A DNA stretch of 64,000 bases. It comes from Athripsodes cinereus (taxonomy: Eukaryota; Arthropoda; Insecta; Trichoptera; Leptoceridae). The notes beneath the pieces are model-generated. The model had not been told where the DNA came from. It saw only the letters and a list, made by a program, of their open reading frames with translations, and made no database searches. Both the position numbers and the translations under genes were made by a program. The DNA lies in NCBI GenBank assembly GCA_947579605.1, contig OX388310.1:1860001-1924000 (forward strand), written 5' to 3'. The first letter of the stretch is position 1; every line of letters begins with the position of its first letter. Positions 41,850 through 53,114 of the stretch are shown in pieces.

Positions 41850-42790
41850 ATTACAAAATATCCAAAGTTTACTCTCAAAAAAGTTCGCGAATACAAAATA
41901 GGTAAAATATTTTTATTGTTGATGATTTCGATATAGTAATATAATATAAAAGATGTACATTTATGGCTTTTATATAGATATTTTATATTATTAAATATTC
42001 TCTATGTTATCCGATATTTTAAGTTACCAATATTTAGGAATGGATAATAAAATTTCTCAAGACATTTTCATATGTGTTAATGTACATTTCTCGAACCCAT
42101 ATATCCTTACATCAGCGTTTCTCAACATTTATACCGCTGCCAGATAGTTGAATATGTCAGCTAAATGAATGTCTAGTGGGGTTGTTTCATACAACGTTTA
42201 TCAATCGTAGCGCCGCTGTGCCAAGTAAAGAAACTAAATTTTGACAATCGGGCTAGCTAAGCATTAATTACGTCATTTTCATCCTTCTTTAGCTATGTTC
42301 ACGTCTCGCCATCATAAACGAATCTTTCAATGAAAGGTCTGTGGTCCTCCTTTTGGGAGGTTCAAATGATGTATTTTAAATATATTTTGAACAACTCCAG
42401 ATTAATCATTCCAATTGATCACACTCATCACATAGTCAACCTATTTGAATAGGTATTAACTAGGTAGGTATGTTGTATATGATACACATAGGTACATATG
42501 TGAACTTTCTTAAGGAGTGCACAACACAGAGTTTCGACGCTTATGAATCGACTTAGGCTCGGTTTAGAGTATGATGTATTTTAATATTTATGCGAGACAA
42601 AAAAAACTAATTTAATTTTTACTAACTTATCTACTTTTTTTGCTCGCAAAAATTTGAGAATTAAGAAAATTATAACAAAAAAAAGAGAAAAAGACGTTTT
42701 TCAAAGCTTAATTTACAAAACTGTACTAAATTCTTACGTCGTAACCTTTGTATATTTCTAAGTGTATTTACAAGTACCTACCTATCTCTA
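41850..42790. other. Non-coding interval with one repeat
   Basis: About 42120-42290 shares blocks with 16554-16770, partly inverted ('gctagcccgatt', 'ggcgct', 'attgataaac'). The rest shows nothing recognised. Confidence 0.45.
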
Positions 42791-42794
42791 GATA

Positions 42795-43200
42795 AAGAGG
42801 TGGTGTGGAAAGAGGTGTCGCAATTGGCGCAGAGACGCTCTGAATGGAGGAGGCTGGTTTCTCCCCTTTGCTCCTGAGAGGAGCGTTGAGGGCGATGATG
42901 AAGATCTCTAGATACTTCCTTCGCTTCTTCTGCATTCATTTAATTTCTCAAACACGCACGATGATTTCTCTTCTTCTATCAGCCGATCATGAGAATTTGA
43001 TTCACATAATCAAGCCACGAAGCTCTCGAATATCCGGGGTTTTATTACATCCCGTCTTTCAGATAGATACATCATTTTTTAGTCACCATTTCACCATCCA
43101 TTCGTCCATATGTCCAAACCATTTTATCCACAAGATTCCTCACGAATCCGCTCATTCTCCTAATATCCTCACACCCAACACATCAATCACACAACGGTGC
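42795..43200. pseudogene. Two decayed LINE C-terminal pieces in opposite orientation
   Basis: 42795-42890 (+) encodes 'VWKEVSQLAQRRSEWRRLVS', the same ending as 1555-1665. 42905-43200 is, on the minus strand, an eroded copy of the 11939 RTE C-terminus, with the family's order of blocks but many substitutions. Neither is functional. Confidence 0.55.
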
Positions 43201-43204
43201 TTAA

Positions 43205-44037
43205 TTTAAAACTTTAAAAAGCCTTTTTATGTGAAAATTCACGAATGCGTTGATACTTGCGTTCTGTTTTTTTTTTGTTTTCGGTCCAGAAAAGAATAAG
43301 AATTAGGTATTTTATTTTCTGGAAAACAACGAAATCTATTATTTTTTACTGCACATGGAACTTGCCTGTCAAATGGCCCGCCCATGAGGAAAACTTTTTT
43401 TTTTAAATTTGCTCATTAAAAGGAGTCTACGACTCCTGAGATATCCAGATGCGAGGTGGATCTATCTTCAATGCACATGGAACTTAAAATAAATAGATAC
43501 GTACCTACGAGAAAAAAAATATCTGTCTAACACAGCATGTCTGGTAACAACGCGACACACAGTTGGTATATTATTTCATAGACATAAATACGAGATGCAT
43601 CGATGTTAAGCCAATGGGTTATAATAAATATAACTTAAGTGAACCGTGAAATTGAATAGCACCCCTCTACCCCAATTCCCATACACTGAGCATTATCATT
43701 ATTATTATTATTAGTATTAGATGCATCGGCGCACAGTACCTACAGTATTGGATACCTACAACTGAAAATATACATACACGCACACACATATACGTGCAAC
43801 AATCGATTTGACTAAGTGACATTTCACTATGTAGCAATTTGTATGTGTATTAGTATAGATAGGACCATGGGCTGATGCATATTAATTTGCTGTTTTGTTT
43901 TGTAAGATTTTTTAATAATTCTACGATAATATTAATCTTACATAGGTATAATATTCAGTATGATAGATGATAATACCTACATAGGTTTGTAATCAATTAT
44001 TTTTCGTTTACATCCAGTATGAAAGTAATGTTGTTTT
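43205..44037. other. AT-rich non-coding interval
   Basis: Contains the isolated compound hairpin at 43411-43448 (see LINE G) and (ca)n-like sequence near 43775. No gene recognised. Confidence 0.5.
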
Positions 44038-45882
44038 TTGAAACTGCACTATTTACATAGCAATACAATAAATTATAGCAATAAGTTTAGGGGGAGCCTG
44101 GATTTACTGGGATCGACTTCACATAACTCAAATGATGAGACGTATCAGGTGCTGGACAGGGTCAACGAATATTTTGCTACGGTTGGTAGCAATTTGGCAA
44201 CTGCTAAATTACGGGAATTGGCTATGAGCGAGGCCCAGCTGGTGAAAATGGTGAATCTTCCCATACAGCCTTCAGGGTCCTTTTTCATCGAGCCAACAGT
44301 GCCTACAGAAGTGATAAAAGTTATCGATGGACTTAAGTTGAACTCAGCCCCTGGAACTAACGGTATTTGCACTAGAGTTGTAAAAGAATCTAAATCTATC
44401 TTAGCGGAGCCCCTTGTGCATGTATTTAATCTGAGTGTATCGAAGGGGATCTTTCCTTCAATTTTGGGTGAGGCCGTAATATGTCCTATCTTTAAAAATG
44501 GAGACTCACAGGTGGCATCAAACTACAGGCCAATATCTCTTTTGAGTGTGCTGTCTAAAGTTTTTGAAAAGCTAATTAAAATAAGATTGTTGAAGTTCTT
44601 GAAGACAAACAGCATTCTGTCTCCCAACCAGTTTGGATTTACTCAGGGTAAAAATACAGAGGACGCCATTACTGCACTAACAGAATATATATCGGGTAAC
44701 TTGGACAGGGGAAGGAAATTTATAGGTATATTTTTGGATCTGGCAAAGGCCTTCGATACCGTGTCACATGCAATCCTTCTCAAGAAACTAGAACAAATGG
44801 GTGTCAGAGGTCTGTCTCAGAAATGGTTTACCTCTTATTTGAGGGAGCGGAGTCAATCAATTCGTGTTGGAGAATGGAAGAGTGGCGGTCGTACCTGTGG
44901 AGCCTACGGAGTTCCTCAGGGTAGCATTCTGGGCCCTCTACTTTTTTTAGTGTACATTAATGATTTTTGCGAAAAAAAATTTTTGGAAGGTACTATTATC
45001 ACATTTGCGGATGATACTGTTCTTTTGTTTGAAGGCAAGGATTGGTGTACCGTTTCCCGGCTCGCACAATTTGGCTTCAATGAAGCAAAATCATGGTTAG
45101 ATAGGAATCTTTTGACTCTGAATACAGAAAAAACTAAAGTGGTATGTTTTCATATAAATGCACGGACGCGCCCGCCCAACGATGTTAAGATTCATGTACA
45201 CTTAAACTATGGAGGTTTGAATGAGAATCTTGAGACTTCAACTCAAGGAATAGAACTCGTACAGCATGTGAAATATCTTGGTGTACAGATCGACTCAAAC
45301 TTAAACTGGAAAGAGCACGCTTGTATTCTAAATACACGAGTAAGAAAACTCATATACTTTTTCAGACGACTTAGAGAAATCCTTGATTTTCCTTTGTTGC
45401 GCTCGGTGTACTACGCGCTGTGCTACTCTATTGTTAACTATGCAATTTTGAGTTGGGGGGGTGCAGCTAGAAGTGTATTGAATTCGTTGACCAGGGCACA
45501 TAGGATGGTGTTGAAGGTTATGTGTGGACATCCTTACATCTATCCAACAGGGGAGTTACTGAGGGAGTGTGGAGCGTTGGACGTGAGACAGGTTTACATT
45601 TTAAGACTGGCTGAGTATCAGCATAAGAATGCACCAGCTGTCCCACCAACTCCACGCCAGCATTTCACCCGACAGGTTTCTGATCGGAGACATTCCCAGG
45701 TGGTGACAAATACAACCTTCCGCCAGAGATTCCATACTGTTTTGGCACCAAAGGTATACAACACGTTTAAGCTAGAGTGGAGAGTCCTGCGGGGTCACGG
45801 TGCATTTAAGAGAGCAGTCAGGAGGCATCTTGTTGACATCGGGGTGGATGGGTCGGAGGCCTTATTGAAATTCTTGGTATGA
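44038..45882 (+). CDS. LINE ORF2 reverse transcriptase, endonuclease missing
   Basis: A 614-codon open frame, the longest here. RT motifs by residue: 'NYRPISLLS' at 162-170; 'FLDLAKAFDTV' at 232-242 with catalytic Asp 234; 'PQGSILGPLLF' at 293-303; 'FADD' at 323-326 with catalytic Asp 325 and 326; then the thumb 'VKYLGVQIDSNLNW' (411-424) and the C-terminal 'APKVYNTF' region. This is the RNA-dependent DNA polymerase that copies LINE RNA at a nicked target. The order and wording fit the Jockey/CR1 group. Real LINE similarity starts near residue 18; the N-terminal apurinic-like endonuclease is absent, so the copy is 5'-truncated although its RT is uninterrupted. I saw no stop or frameshift. A diverged relative is at 29163-29940. 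Confidence 0.9.
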   Translation: MKLHYLHSNTINYSNKFRGSLDLLGSTSHNSNDETYQVLDRVNEYFATVGSNLATAKLRELAMSEAQLVKMVNLPIQPSGSFFIEPTVPTEVIKVIDGLKLNSAPGTNGICTRVVKESKSILAEPLVHVFNLSVSKGIFPSILGEAVICPIFKNGDSQVASNYRPISLLSVLSKVFEKLIKIRLLKFLKTNSILSPNQFGFTQGKNTEDAITALTEYISGNLDRGRKFIGIFLDLAKAFDTVSHAILLKKLEQMGVRGLSQKWFTSYLRERSQSIRVGEWKSGGRTCGAYGVPQGSILGPLLFLVYINDFCEKKFLEGTIITFADDTVLLFEGKDWCTVSRLAQFGFNEAKSWLDRNLLTLNTEKTKVVCFHINARTRPPNDVKIHVHLNYGGLNENLETSTQGIELVQHVKYLGVQIDSNLNWKEHACILNTRVRKLIYFFRRLREILDFPLLRSVYYALCYSIVNYAILSWGGAARSVLNSLTRAHRMVLKVMCGHPYIYPTGELLRECGALDVRQVYILRLAEYQHKNAPAVPPTPRQHFTRQVSDRRHSQVVTNTTFRQRFHTVLAPKVYNTFKLEWRVLRGHGAFKRAVRRHLVDIGVDGSEALLKFLV

Positions 45883-46514
45883 GGGTGAAGTCAAAAGTGT
45901 TCAATTTCCTATCATTTACTTTTGAAGGCATGAGTTGCAATGAAGTTTTGACATTGATTGGTTTTGATTTAGATATTTCATATATATTTTTATGCATGTG
46001 TTTTTTTTATTTATTTATTTTTTGACTCTGTAACTCATTTGCCGACTCACTCGTTGTCCTTTGTGTCTCGAACTTGATTATTTACACTAACTTGAAAATT
46101 TGTACTAACACATTCACTGATTCAATCCCTGCTAACTCGCTGACTTACTTAATTTTTCTGACTCACTTTCTGATTTGTGTACCTACTAACTCAACCACTA
46201 ACTGTTATATTTCATTTTATTCTTTTATTTTTGTGTACATATTTTATCTTATTTTAATTTAATTTATACACTTACATTTTATTTTGCATATTTTGTTATG
46301 TTTTTGCTTGTATATTTGATTGTCTAATTTTTGCTTGACAGGATAAGTCGATTGTTAGGTATATAAATCCATTGTTATCTTGCCACAACACAGCCTTGCG
46401 GCTAGTGTGGTAGACAGATATTTGTGCATGTTTTTATGTATTTTCATGTGTGTGATATGATTGTGAACAGTATTATTTTTAATAAAGAATATTAATATTA
46501 TTATTATTATTATA
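45883..46514 (+). mobile_element. 3' UTR and (TTA)n tail of the 44-kb LINE
   Basis: Follows the RT stop codon, and ends in 'aataaagaatattaatatta' and (tta)n at 46495-46514. The boundary is inferred from the tail. No clear TSD was seen at the two ends. Confidence 0.6.
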
Positions 46515-46519
46515 TCTAC

Positions 46520-46890
46520 ATACATGTACACACACCTACTTCGATTTTTTCTCACTAAAAAAGAGGATAGACGTATGATATCAGAATAATTTATTTACAA
46601 TTCTTTCAACGTTCCATTGCTACTCCTCCACAAGCTTCGGACTTTCGGCCACCCACTCCTCTACACCTGAGTCTGAGTTACTACGGGATTCGCTTCACGT
46701 TTCTCCCATATTATCGCCATATACACCGGTTCCTCAACTCACCCTCAGCCCACATTACCAGTAGAATGACTTCAGAGGCGGCTGGTGGGTTGGACTAGTA
46801 GGAGTGCGGCGAATTTATAAAAAAAAAACAAATAAAAAACATCGATTTTGTCATCTCGCAATATATAATCCAGACTTACTTTACTTTACT
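46520..46890. other. Non-coding interval
   Basis: Nothing recognised. Confidence 0.5.
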
Positions 46891-46899
46891 TTTCGGGTC

Positions 46900-47130
46900 C
46901 GGACTTCAGACCTTGTCACTCCAGTATGCAGCAACATAAATCGCCTTGTCATTCGCCATCATCAGGACACTCACGTTACATGCATTCAGCATCAGCGGAC
47001 ATTGCAATAAGTGAGAATCACTCTGCTCCTCCCCGCAGTCGCAGCTAGCGTCCTCTCCGTCCAAAAAGCCCAACTTCTGCCCCTTGTCACCCCAACTCTT
47101 AGTCTGTTCAGTGTCTTCCACGTGGGGTAG
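46900..47130 (-). pseudogene. LINE protein C-terminal zinc-knuckle fragment
   Basis: The minus-strand frame reads 'SWGDKGQKLGFLDGEDASCD' and 'CGEEQSDSHLLQCPLM', a C-D-C-G-x-x-x-x-x-x-x-H-L-L-x-C-P pattern, followed by 'NACNVSVLMMANDKAIYVAA'. A C-x-C...H...C knuckle near the C-terminus followed by a 'DxxxANDxAxxVAxYW' helix is common in insect LINE proteins. No RT is present. Confidence 0.55.
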
Positions 47131-47562
47131 CTCAGACTTTACACGGTGTTTGTGCTTTTAGATGGCATCATCCATGGATTATCGCCAAGTACCTGCCTCA
47201 ACAATTCCTCTCTATGCTTTTCTGACGAAGTTCTAAGGTCATTTGTGACCTTAAGGAAGCTTTTACTCGATCCTAATCTTGGAGGTATAAAATAGTAGGT
47301 ATCTATAATTATATTAAATTTGAGGAATTTTATTGGAAAAGGATAATTGTTGAATTGGTCATTCTAAAACAGGGCGTAAATAATAACAAGGTACGTGCAG
47401 AAGCCAAAAAGCTTAATTGCGAACTAAAAAACATGAAGATTGTTATGTACATACAAAAATAGGTACATAACTTACATCGCTACATAATAATTATACAAGT
47501 ACAATACAATATTATATGTAAAACCAATTTTGCCAGTTTGATTAACATTTTTTATGTTATTA

Positions 47563-47790
47563 TTTGTTATGTTGTAAGATTTCATATCTGGGTCACGTTT
47601 TGCGGGGCGATAAGTATAGTCTGCTCCAGTTGATACTGATGGGGAAGATTGAGTCTTGGCTGCGCAATATAAGAGACTGGACCGGAATGAGACATGTGGG
47701 AGAGCTGTTCCGGGTCGCGCAAGATAGGGAAGCCTTCGCCAGAGTGATTGCCAACGTCGGGGGGACCTGATGCGGCTCGAGAAGAAGAAG
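47563..47790 (+). pseudogene. LINE 3' fragment with 9-bp TSD and internal deletion
   Basis: Encodes 'KISYLGHVLRGDKYSLLQLI', then 'WLRNIRDWTGMRHVGELFRV' and 'AFARVIANVGGT' before a stop and a (GAA)n tail. Compared with 36582-36914 the 'GRRGVGRRQ' segment is deleted in frame. atgttatta flanks the insertion (47554-47562 and 47791-47799). Confidence 0.8.
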
Positions 47791-48004
47791 ATGTTATTAA
47801 ACAATAATAAAGATAATTATGTTTTCGTATTCATCCATACCAGGGCATTTCCTCTAGCTGTATTAATATTATAACTCTGTTTTTATTTACTCTGCGCAAC
47901 TTCTGAAATGAAAATGTAAAATGTTTTATTTATGATGTTTTAAGATTTTCTGGATACTCAAAAACATATAAAAAGAATGGATAACTCATTCGTTGCTATA
48001 CCAG

Positions 48005-48325
48005 TCTAAGATATTCAAGATCTTCGATTGAGCGATGATGAACCTATGCCACTCATACCTACTTATTTTTATTGGCACAAAGAAAACGATTTGCATGTTT
48101 TTCACATGCAGTTCGTCCGCTAGCTACCCCACTTGTGGAAAGTATCATGATACTAGTTACGAATAAAAAATAATACACCTGTTTGTTTAGTCTGGGTGCT
48201 ACATTTATATGAGCTTAATGCATTGTATATAATATGTGTATCATCGTGTACTTAGTACCCATAATACAAAATTCATGATATCTTAGTTTGAGGCAAGCTT
48301 GATCTGTAAAAACTGTCCATATTTT
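48005..48325 (+). repeat. SINE-like family C followed by SINE D 3' region
   Basis: 48005-48150: 'gagcgatgatgaacctatgc', 'cacatgcagttcgtccgcta', 'ccacttgtgg'. 48200-48325: 'gcattgtatataatatgtgt', 'cttagtacccataatacaaa', 'tgtaaaaactgtccat'. Confidence 0.65.
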
Positions 48326-48361
48326 GTTTAATGTAATGAAATAAATTCAATATTTTTACTT

Positions 48362-48574
48362 TATAAATAAAACACTACTTTAGTAGGTATATCCACTGTG
48401 ACTTTTTATTGTAAACGAGCCGGCTTTCAAGACCTTCCGCTCTCATCATCAAGCTAGCGTAAAGTAAACGTTGATAAAAAGTCACAGTGGATAAACTAAA
48501 AAAGTGTTATATTTATAATTAATTCAACATTAATTTCCACCGAGAATCGTAAGTTGAAAATATCAACTTAATAG
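48362..48574. mobile_element. Fold-back element B4 (hammerhead family B)
   Basis: Left arm starts at 48362, right arm spans about 48473-48520, and the tail 48521-48574 ('ttaatttccaccgagaatcg') is on the right, as in 30552-30795. ttttactt flanks both sides (48354-48361 and 48575-48582). The centre is partly deleted. Confidence 0.7.
48412..48458 (-). ncRNA. Hammerhead-like motif, family B (copy B4, mutated core)
   Basis: UUGAUGA (C3 to U; plus 48446-48452), stem II GAGAGC-GGAA-GGUCUU, GAAA (48425-48428), stem III AGC-CG-GCU, C17 at 48417. Loss of C3 should inactivate it. Confidence 0.45.
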
Positions 48575-48934
48575 TTTTACTTATTGAAGCGAGTGCGCCG
48601 CAACAAAGCTCCTTAGAAGGAACCGCTGCTAAATATAGTAGAACTAGATATTATTATTGGATGCTACTCAGGTAGTAGAATATAATACATTATTGATGCT
48701 CTCACAGAAGGTCACGTCTCCATATTCACTTTCAATACCATCTCGATGTGATATTGAATTACAGTACAACACTTTTACAATATTATTAGGTAAGTATTAT
48801 GTATTAGATTCAAACCCTGAATCATTCAGAGAATCAACATCTAATTGAAAAAAGATGTTTCTAATGTTAAAAGTAACCTTCCTGCGGATAAGCGGAAAAT
48901 AATGAAAGAATTAGCAATTTCTACATGCAAAAAC

Positions 48935-49425
48935 AAAATGTATGCAAGTGAGACGTGGACATGGTTAAAGAAAGATGAAAGTGGCATAAATGCAGTAGAA
49001 ATGAGATCATTGAGAAGGATGTGTGGTAAAAGCCTAAGAGATCGTGTGCGTAACAGTGATAGATATACGAAAGGAATGTGGAATGAAAGTTGGTGTAATT
49101 ACAAGGATGATTGTACATAGGCCAAGATGGTTTGGGCACGTGGAAAAACTGAATGAAGGCAGAATGACTAAGAAAATATATTTGGCTGAAAGGAATGGAG
49201 CTCGGAGACGTGAACGTCCGATGATTAAATGGCAAGATCATTTAAATCAAATCCTACAGGACGGTCATGTGTTGAGCACATTAAACAGGAGAGCATGCAT
49301 GAAGAATTGTATGACAGTGACGGAAACGAAAGATGTATGCAAGGATAGAAGGAAGTGGCGCTCGATCCTTTCTGCCTACCCCGCGAGGGAAGCGGCTTGA
49401 TGGTATGCATGTATGTAAAAATAAA
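48935..49425 (+). pseudogene. RTE-type LINE copy, frameshifted
   Basis: First frame: 'YASETWTWLKKDESGINAVE' and 'MRSLRRMCGKSLRDRVRNSD' to 49117; second frame: 'RPRWFGHVEKLNEGRMTKKI', 'QDHLNQILQDGHVLSTLNRR' and 'WRSILSAYPAREAA' to the stop at 49400. It is the same region as the 11939 element but a distinguishable subfamily, with a (gtat)n tail. The frameshift lies between about 49045 and 49115. The interval 48585-48934 upstream shows nothing recognised. Confidence 0.8.
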
Positions 49426-49439
49426 ATGGCTTAGCATTA

Positions 49440-49750
49440 GCTTGAGAGACAAAATAAGAAATGAAACAATACGACAAAAGGCAAAAGCTGTCGACATTGT
49501 AGATAAAGTCTCCAAGCTGAAATGGTAATAGACTGGTCATGTGGCAAGGCGAGAGGATAGCAGGTGGACTTCTAGAATTTTCGAATGAATTCCGTGAGAG
49601 TACAAAAGAAGTGTTGGAAGGACCAAAAAATATGGGTCGACGATATTGTCCAGGTGATGGGAAAACAGTGGTGTCGTGTTGCTCGAGATCGGAAAGAATG
49701 GAAAAGTTTTGAAAAGGCCTATATTCAGCAGTGGAGAGAAGAAGGCTAGC
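49440..49750 (+). pseudogene. Decayed LINE fragment, second RTE family
   Basis: Reads in shifting frames 'SISLRDKIRNETIRQKAKAV', 'VDKVSKLKW', stop, 'TGHVARRED', then 'GLYSAVERRRL'. The pattern 'SLRDxIRNExIRxxxxVxDxxxxxxxLKWxWxGHxAR' is the region just upstream of the fragment at 25660-25962. Stops and frameshifts are numerous. Downstream to 50530 no gene is recognised. Confidence 0.65.
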
Positions 49751-50843
49751 AGTAAGTTAGTATTGCACAAAAAAATATGCAATAGTAAAAATCATGAATA
49801 TTGGATCAAATCATTTTTCGCAATGGGTAAGTTTATCGCAGAAGAGCGTTATCTTCGAATTAAACCATCTGAGTATCGTCAATTAGCTTTGATTTTATTT
49901 TCCATTCCTTATTTACATCCTTCATCACTTGATTCATTTAGGTTTCTTTTACAAGTCTTGAAAAACAACAAAAAATAGCACCTAATGGAAACAATTTAAA
50001 ATTAAGTCCTCAAATCTGGTAAGAATAAAAAAATACATTCTGCTAACAGAAAGTGATCTTGCAAAAAGACTAAGAAAATTTCTGCTTAATTTCCTTTAGA
50101 ATAATAATACTGTTTTACCATTACACACTCCCACCCTCAGCCCCATCCAATCTGTTTCTTTTTTCTACCTTTTTTACCTTTTCATCCCTCTTAGTAAAAC
50201 AATAAGCAGTACTCTTCTTTGAAAATGAAACGGATATTCGGTTTTTCGGATTAACTGACAGATATCGCATATTTCTTTTGTATTTTTTTTCCTCCGTCTC
50301 CATGTAATTTTTTCGTTTTTCGAATTTGCTTTTTTTGGTTTTACATTTTTTCTGTTGAGACCGCCTTGGCCAAAAGCTGTTATGGTCTCAGTACAGTGTA
50401 AATTTTTTAGAATAATAATAATATGCTTATGATGCTTCCTCTATCATGAAATATATCTGTATATAACAAGAAAATTACAAATAACGTCCGACCAAAATGG
50501 TCAAAAATATTGCCTGACAGGTTATAATAATTTAGAGATTTCACAAAAAAAAATCAGCTCAAAAAGTAGAACAGAAAATTAAAAAAATATGGTGCTTTTT
50601 ATATTTTTAAATGTGCATTTTTGAGGCTTTAATCACCATTTGAAAAAGCAATTTTCGCACTTCGCCGCATAAAGGTCCAATCATAGCGAGACAGTGTGTG
50701 ATGTCATCAGTCGTTATAGACACTACTAAGAATGAAATGTGTGCCAATACAACGTAGCGCCTACCGACGTCACAACGGGCTTATTCAGTAACATGGCGTT
50801 TAAAATTTTAACAATTTATTTATTGTAAAATGAAGATAATTAA

Positions 50844-51809
50844 CCCTTAACCGGAATCGTGGGTCCATTTGGACCCGACATAAACAAAAAAACCGTTTAT
50901 TTTTTAAACGCGCGCAGTTACACTTTTGCGCGCCAATCTAATCTCATTACGTCGCGAGTCGCGGCGGGTGCCAGACGCGTGGTGCTTACAATTTACTGGA
51001 AGTGGAGGTAACGAACTATCGAGGGTCCAATTGGACCCACGATTCCAATTACGTAACTTTTATGTAAATGTACACTTATTTAATTTGTATTGTATTAGAT
51101 ATTTTTTTGGAACAATGGCGTGTAATCTTACTAATAAAGATATTGAAGAATTGTTATTGGATGAAAATGATTCAGATCCAGAACCTTTAAGTGATTTTGA
51201 ACCTTGTGACGAAGAAAACATAAGTGAAAATGAAAATACGGCACACTTATCCACTTCACACTCTAGTGACTCTTCATCCGATCACAATGTGACTGACAAT
51301 AAACAATCACAGAAGTGTGAAAAATGCTGCAACTATATATGTAAGATTCACCTACAAAAAAGGATATTGTGTAGCAAGTGCCTTACATAAAATGATAAAA
51401 AGACTGAGGTTTTTTTAATTTTTTCATAGCTCACCATTTTTTTTGTTTTGGAATGATCTCATAAAGAATGTTTGTTTTTGTTAATGGGAATAGACGTAAA
51501 ACCCTATACTTTGAATAGTTTTTTAAGTTTTTTTTTTGTTATTATAATTTTACATGTCAAAAAAGGGACTGATAAAAACTTGTGCTAAACTTGGTTCCTA
51601 AGAAGAAAAGCCAAAAAGATGTATAATTTAAAAATGTTAATTAATAAAACTACCTTACATACTACAAACAACTAGTTTCAATACATCTATAACCCATTTA
51701 ATGGTTAATAACGTCTATATTACAAAAAAAAAACTTTATTTTAATTAGCGGGTCCATTTGGACCCGCGATTCCAGTTACGTTGACCGAAATAGCGATTCC
51801 GGTTAAGGG
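50844..51809 (+). mobile_element. piggyBac element, internally deleted, TTAA-flanked
   Basis: A 966-bp element with perfect 16-bp terminal inverted repeats CCCTTAACCGGAATCG (50844-50859 and 51794-51809), each next to TTAA (50840-50843, 51810-51813). The internal palindrome GGGTCCAwTTGGACCC occurs at about 50861-50876, 51023-51038 and 51750-51765. TTAA target, C-rich termini and subterminal repeats define the superfamily. The interior is far too short for a transposase of about 600 residues. Confidence 0.95.
51115..51390 (+). pseudogene. piggyBac transposase with central domain deleted (91-codon N-C fusion)
   Basis: ATG 51115 is preceded by 'gaaca' and starts MACNLTNKDIEELLLDENDS, an acidic segment typical of piggyBac N-termini, continuing with 'DPEPLSDFEPCDEEN' and a Ser/Asp-rich stretch. 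At about residue 67 it passes without frameshift into 'KCEKCCNYICKIHLQKRILC' and 'SKCLT', whose Cys/His spacing is that of the C-terminal cysteine-rich domain that contacts the transposon ends. The DDD catalytic core is wholly absent, so it cannot transpose. The open frame extends further upstream to 50926, but the family N-terminus begins at 51115, so I take that start. The result is either a dead relic or a short potential DNA-binding peptide. Confidence 0.85.
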
Positions 51810-51929
51810 TTAATGAAAAGTTTTATTTTATCGTTTCTTATTAGGATATTCGTGATCAGCGTATATTTATTATAATATAAATTGATAACATTCATTCATA
51901 TTCCTCACACATGCATGTTCCCCATTAGG

Positions 51930-52740
51930 TACTCCTTAATATGTAAAACGTATCAAAACAGTGGTCGGATATTCGCTATGGTTTAGTATTGAGTCAAATA
52001 TCCGTTATTTCGTATCTGTTCGAACTTTTTTTATACTTTTCATCACTAATGTATGTGTAGGTATATGTACATCCCTTTCCTCAACATTCCACCTTTAACA
52101 GTTACTCTCCTTATCCAATCATGTCTGTAACTTGTTAAATTAAATTGCTTCGAGAAGACAGTAACGTGCTTTCCATACATGCAAAAAAGCACCACATACC
52201 GTAACATTCAAACAATATATAGATTATAATTCAGCATTGACGTACATACATAAATGAAAACCAAAAAGTAAATTAAGAAAGAATTTAACTTACCACCTAC
52301 TGAAAACTTTAAATCAATCAATCAATCAGCATAAAGAAATAAAGATGATCCTAAAAAACTATTTTACATCTTATTTAGAGTTTATGTTGTCAGATATACT
52401 CAATAAAAGTAATTACTGTATTAGTAAAAGTAATGTTAACGTATTAACGCTTGTAATACACAAATATGGTGTTACAGATTCATACCTTACTGAATTTTTC
52501 AGAATAAAATATATATTTTTTACCTAGTAAATAATATAATATATAATAATGATAAAATAAAGAAAAAAGTTTACTTTTTAGTCAACTATAATTCAGTTTC
52601 CATCACAAATCGGTCTTCTAAAAATGTTTTGTCTTATAAAAACAAACGCGGTTATTTGGTTACAAACATTACAAACTAATAATTGTTACTAACAAAAAAG
52701 AGCTCCGTTTTTTGTACACAACCGTTTTGACTATCTGTAA
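51930..52740. other. AT-rich non-coding interval
   Basis: Contains a short (aatc)n run near 52312-52328. No gene recognised. Confidence 0.5.
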
Positions 52741-52749
52741 GTTCCTATC

Positions 52750-52860
52750 TACAATACACCATTTCTTTGACAACAACATCAAAGCGCTTGGAATGTGTTG
52801 AGAAGATGATGTAAAGACATTCTAAATGCAGGAGGCTGGTTACAGAGCGATTGAGTTGAG
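52750..52860 (+). pseudogene. LINE C-terminal trace
   Basis: Resembles 1540-1640 ('caccatttctttgacaacaa', 'catcaaagcgcttggaat', 'gcaggaggctggtt') at nucleotide level. No usable frame. Confidence 0.4.
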
Positions 52861-53114
52861 CTGAGTTGACTTATCATAAACGTGCATGCCCAGTATAAAT
52901 TAGTCTGGTTCCGCCACTGTCATTACACATTACTACTAAAGAGATCCTGGTATACTTATGCATGTACATAATTATGTTGTTACGAAGCTTACAAGTCCGC
53001 TCACTTTTTTTTAAAGCTAATCTTGCTTGCTAATAATAATAATAATATTGATAGCTTTATACGGTAAATGTGAAAGTCATCCTTAACCTATCTCTGATAC
53101 AATATTGCTTGAGA

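Larger units (their letters stand above)
50540..51925. repeat. Repeat family A, copy A3, split by a piggyBac element
   Basis: The left part shows 'atcagctcaaaaagtagaac', 'caccatttgaaaaagcaatt', 'gatgtcatcag' and 'tgtgccaatacaac'; the right part shows 'cgtttcttattaggatattc', 'aaattgataacattcattc' and 'catgcatgttccccat'. Both hammerhead-element insertion points of A1 and A2 are empty here. Confidence 0.75.

Noticed and set aside
46955..46975. Minus-strand CUGAUGA near 46960 considered as a hammerhead core
   Set aside because: It lies inside LINE coding sequence and has no GAAA or stem II at the right spacing.
50926..51114. Upstream extension of the piggyBac frame
   Set aside because: The family N-terminus starts at 51115; the extension lies across the subterminal palindromic repeats and has no similarity to a transposase.
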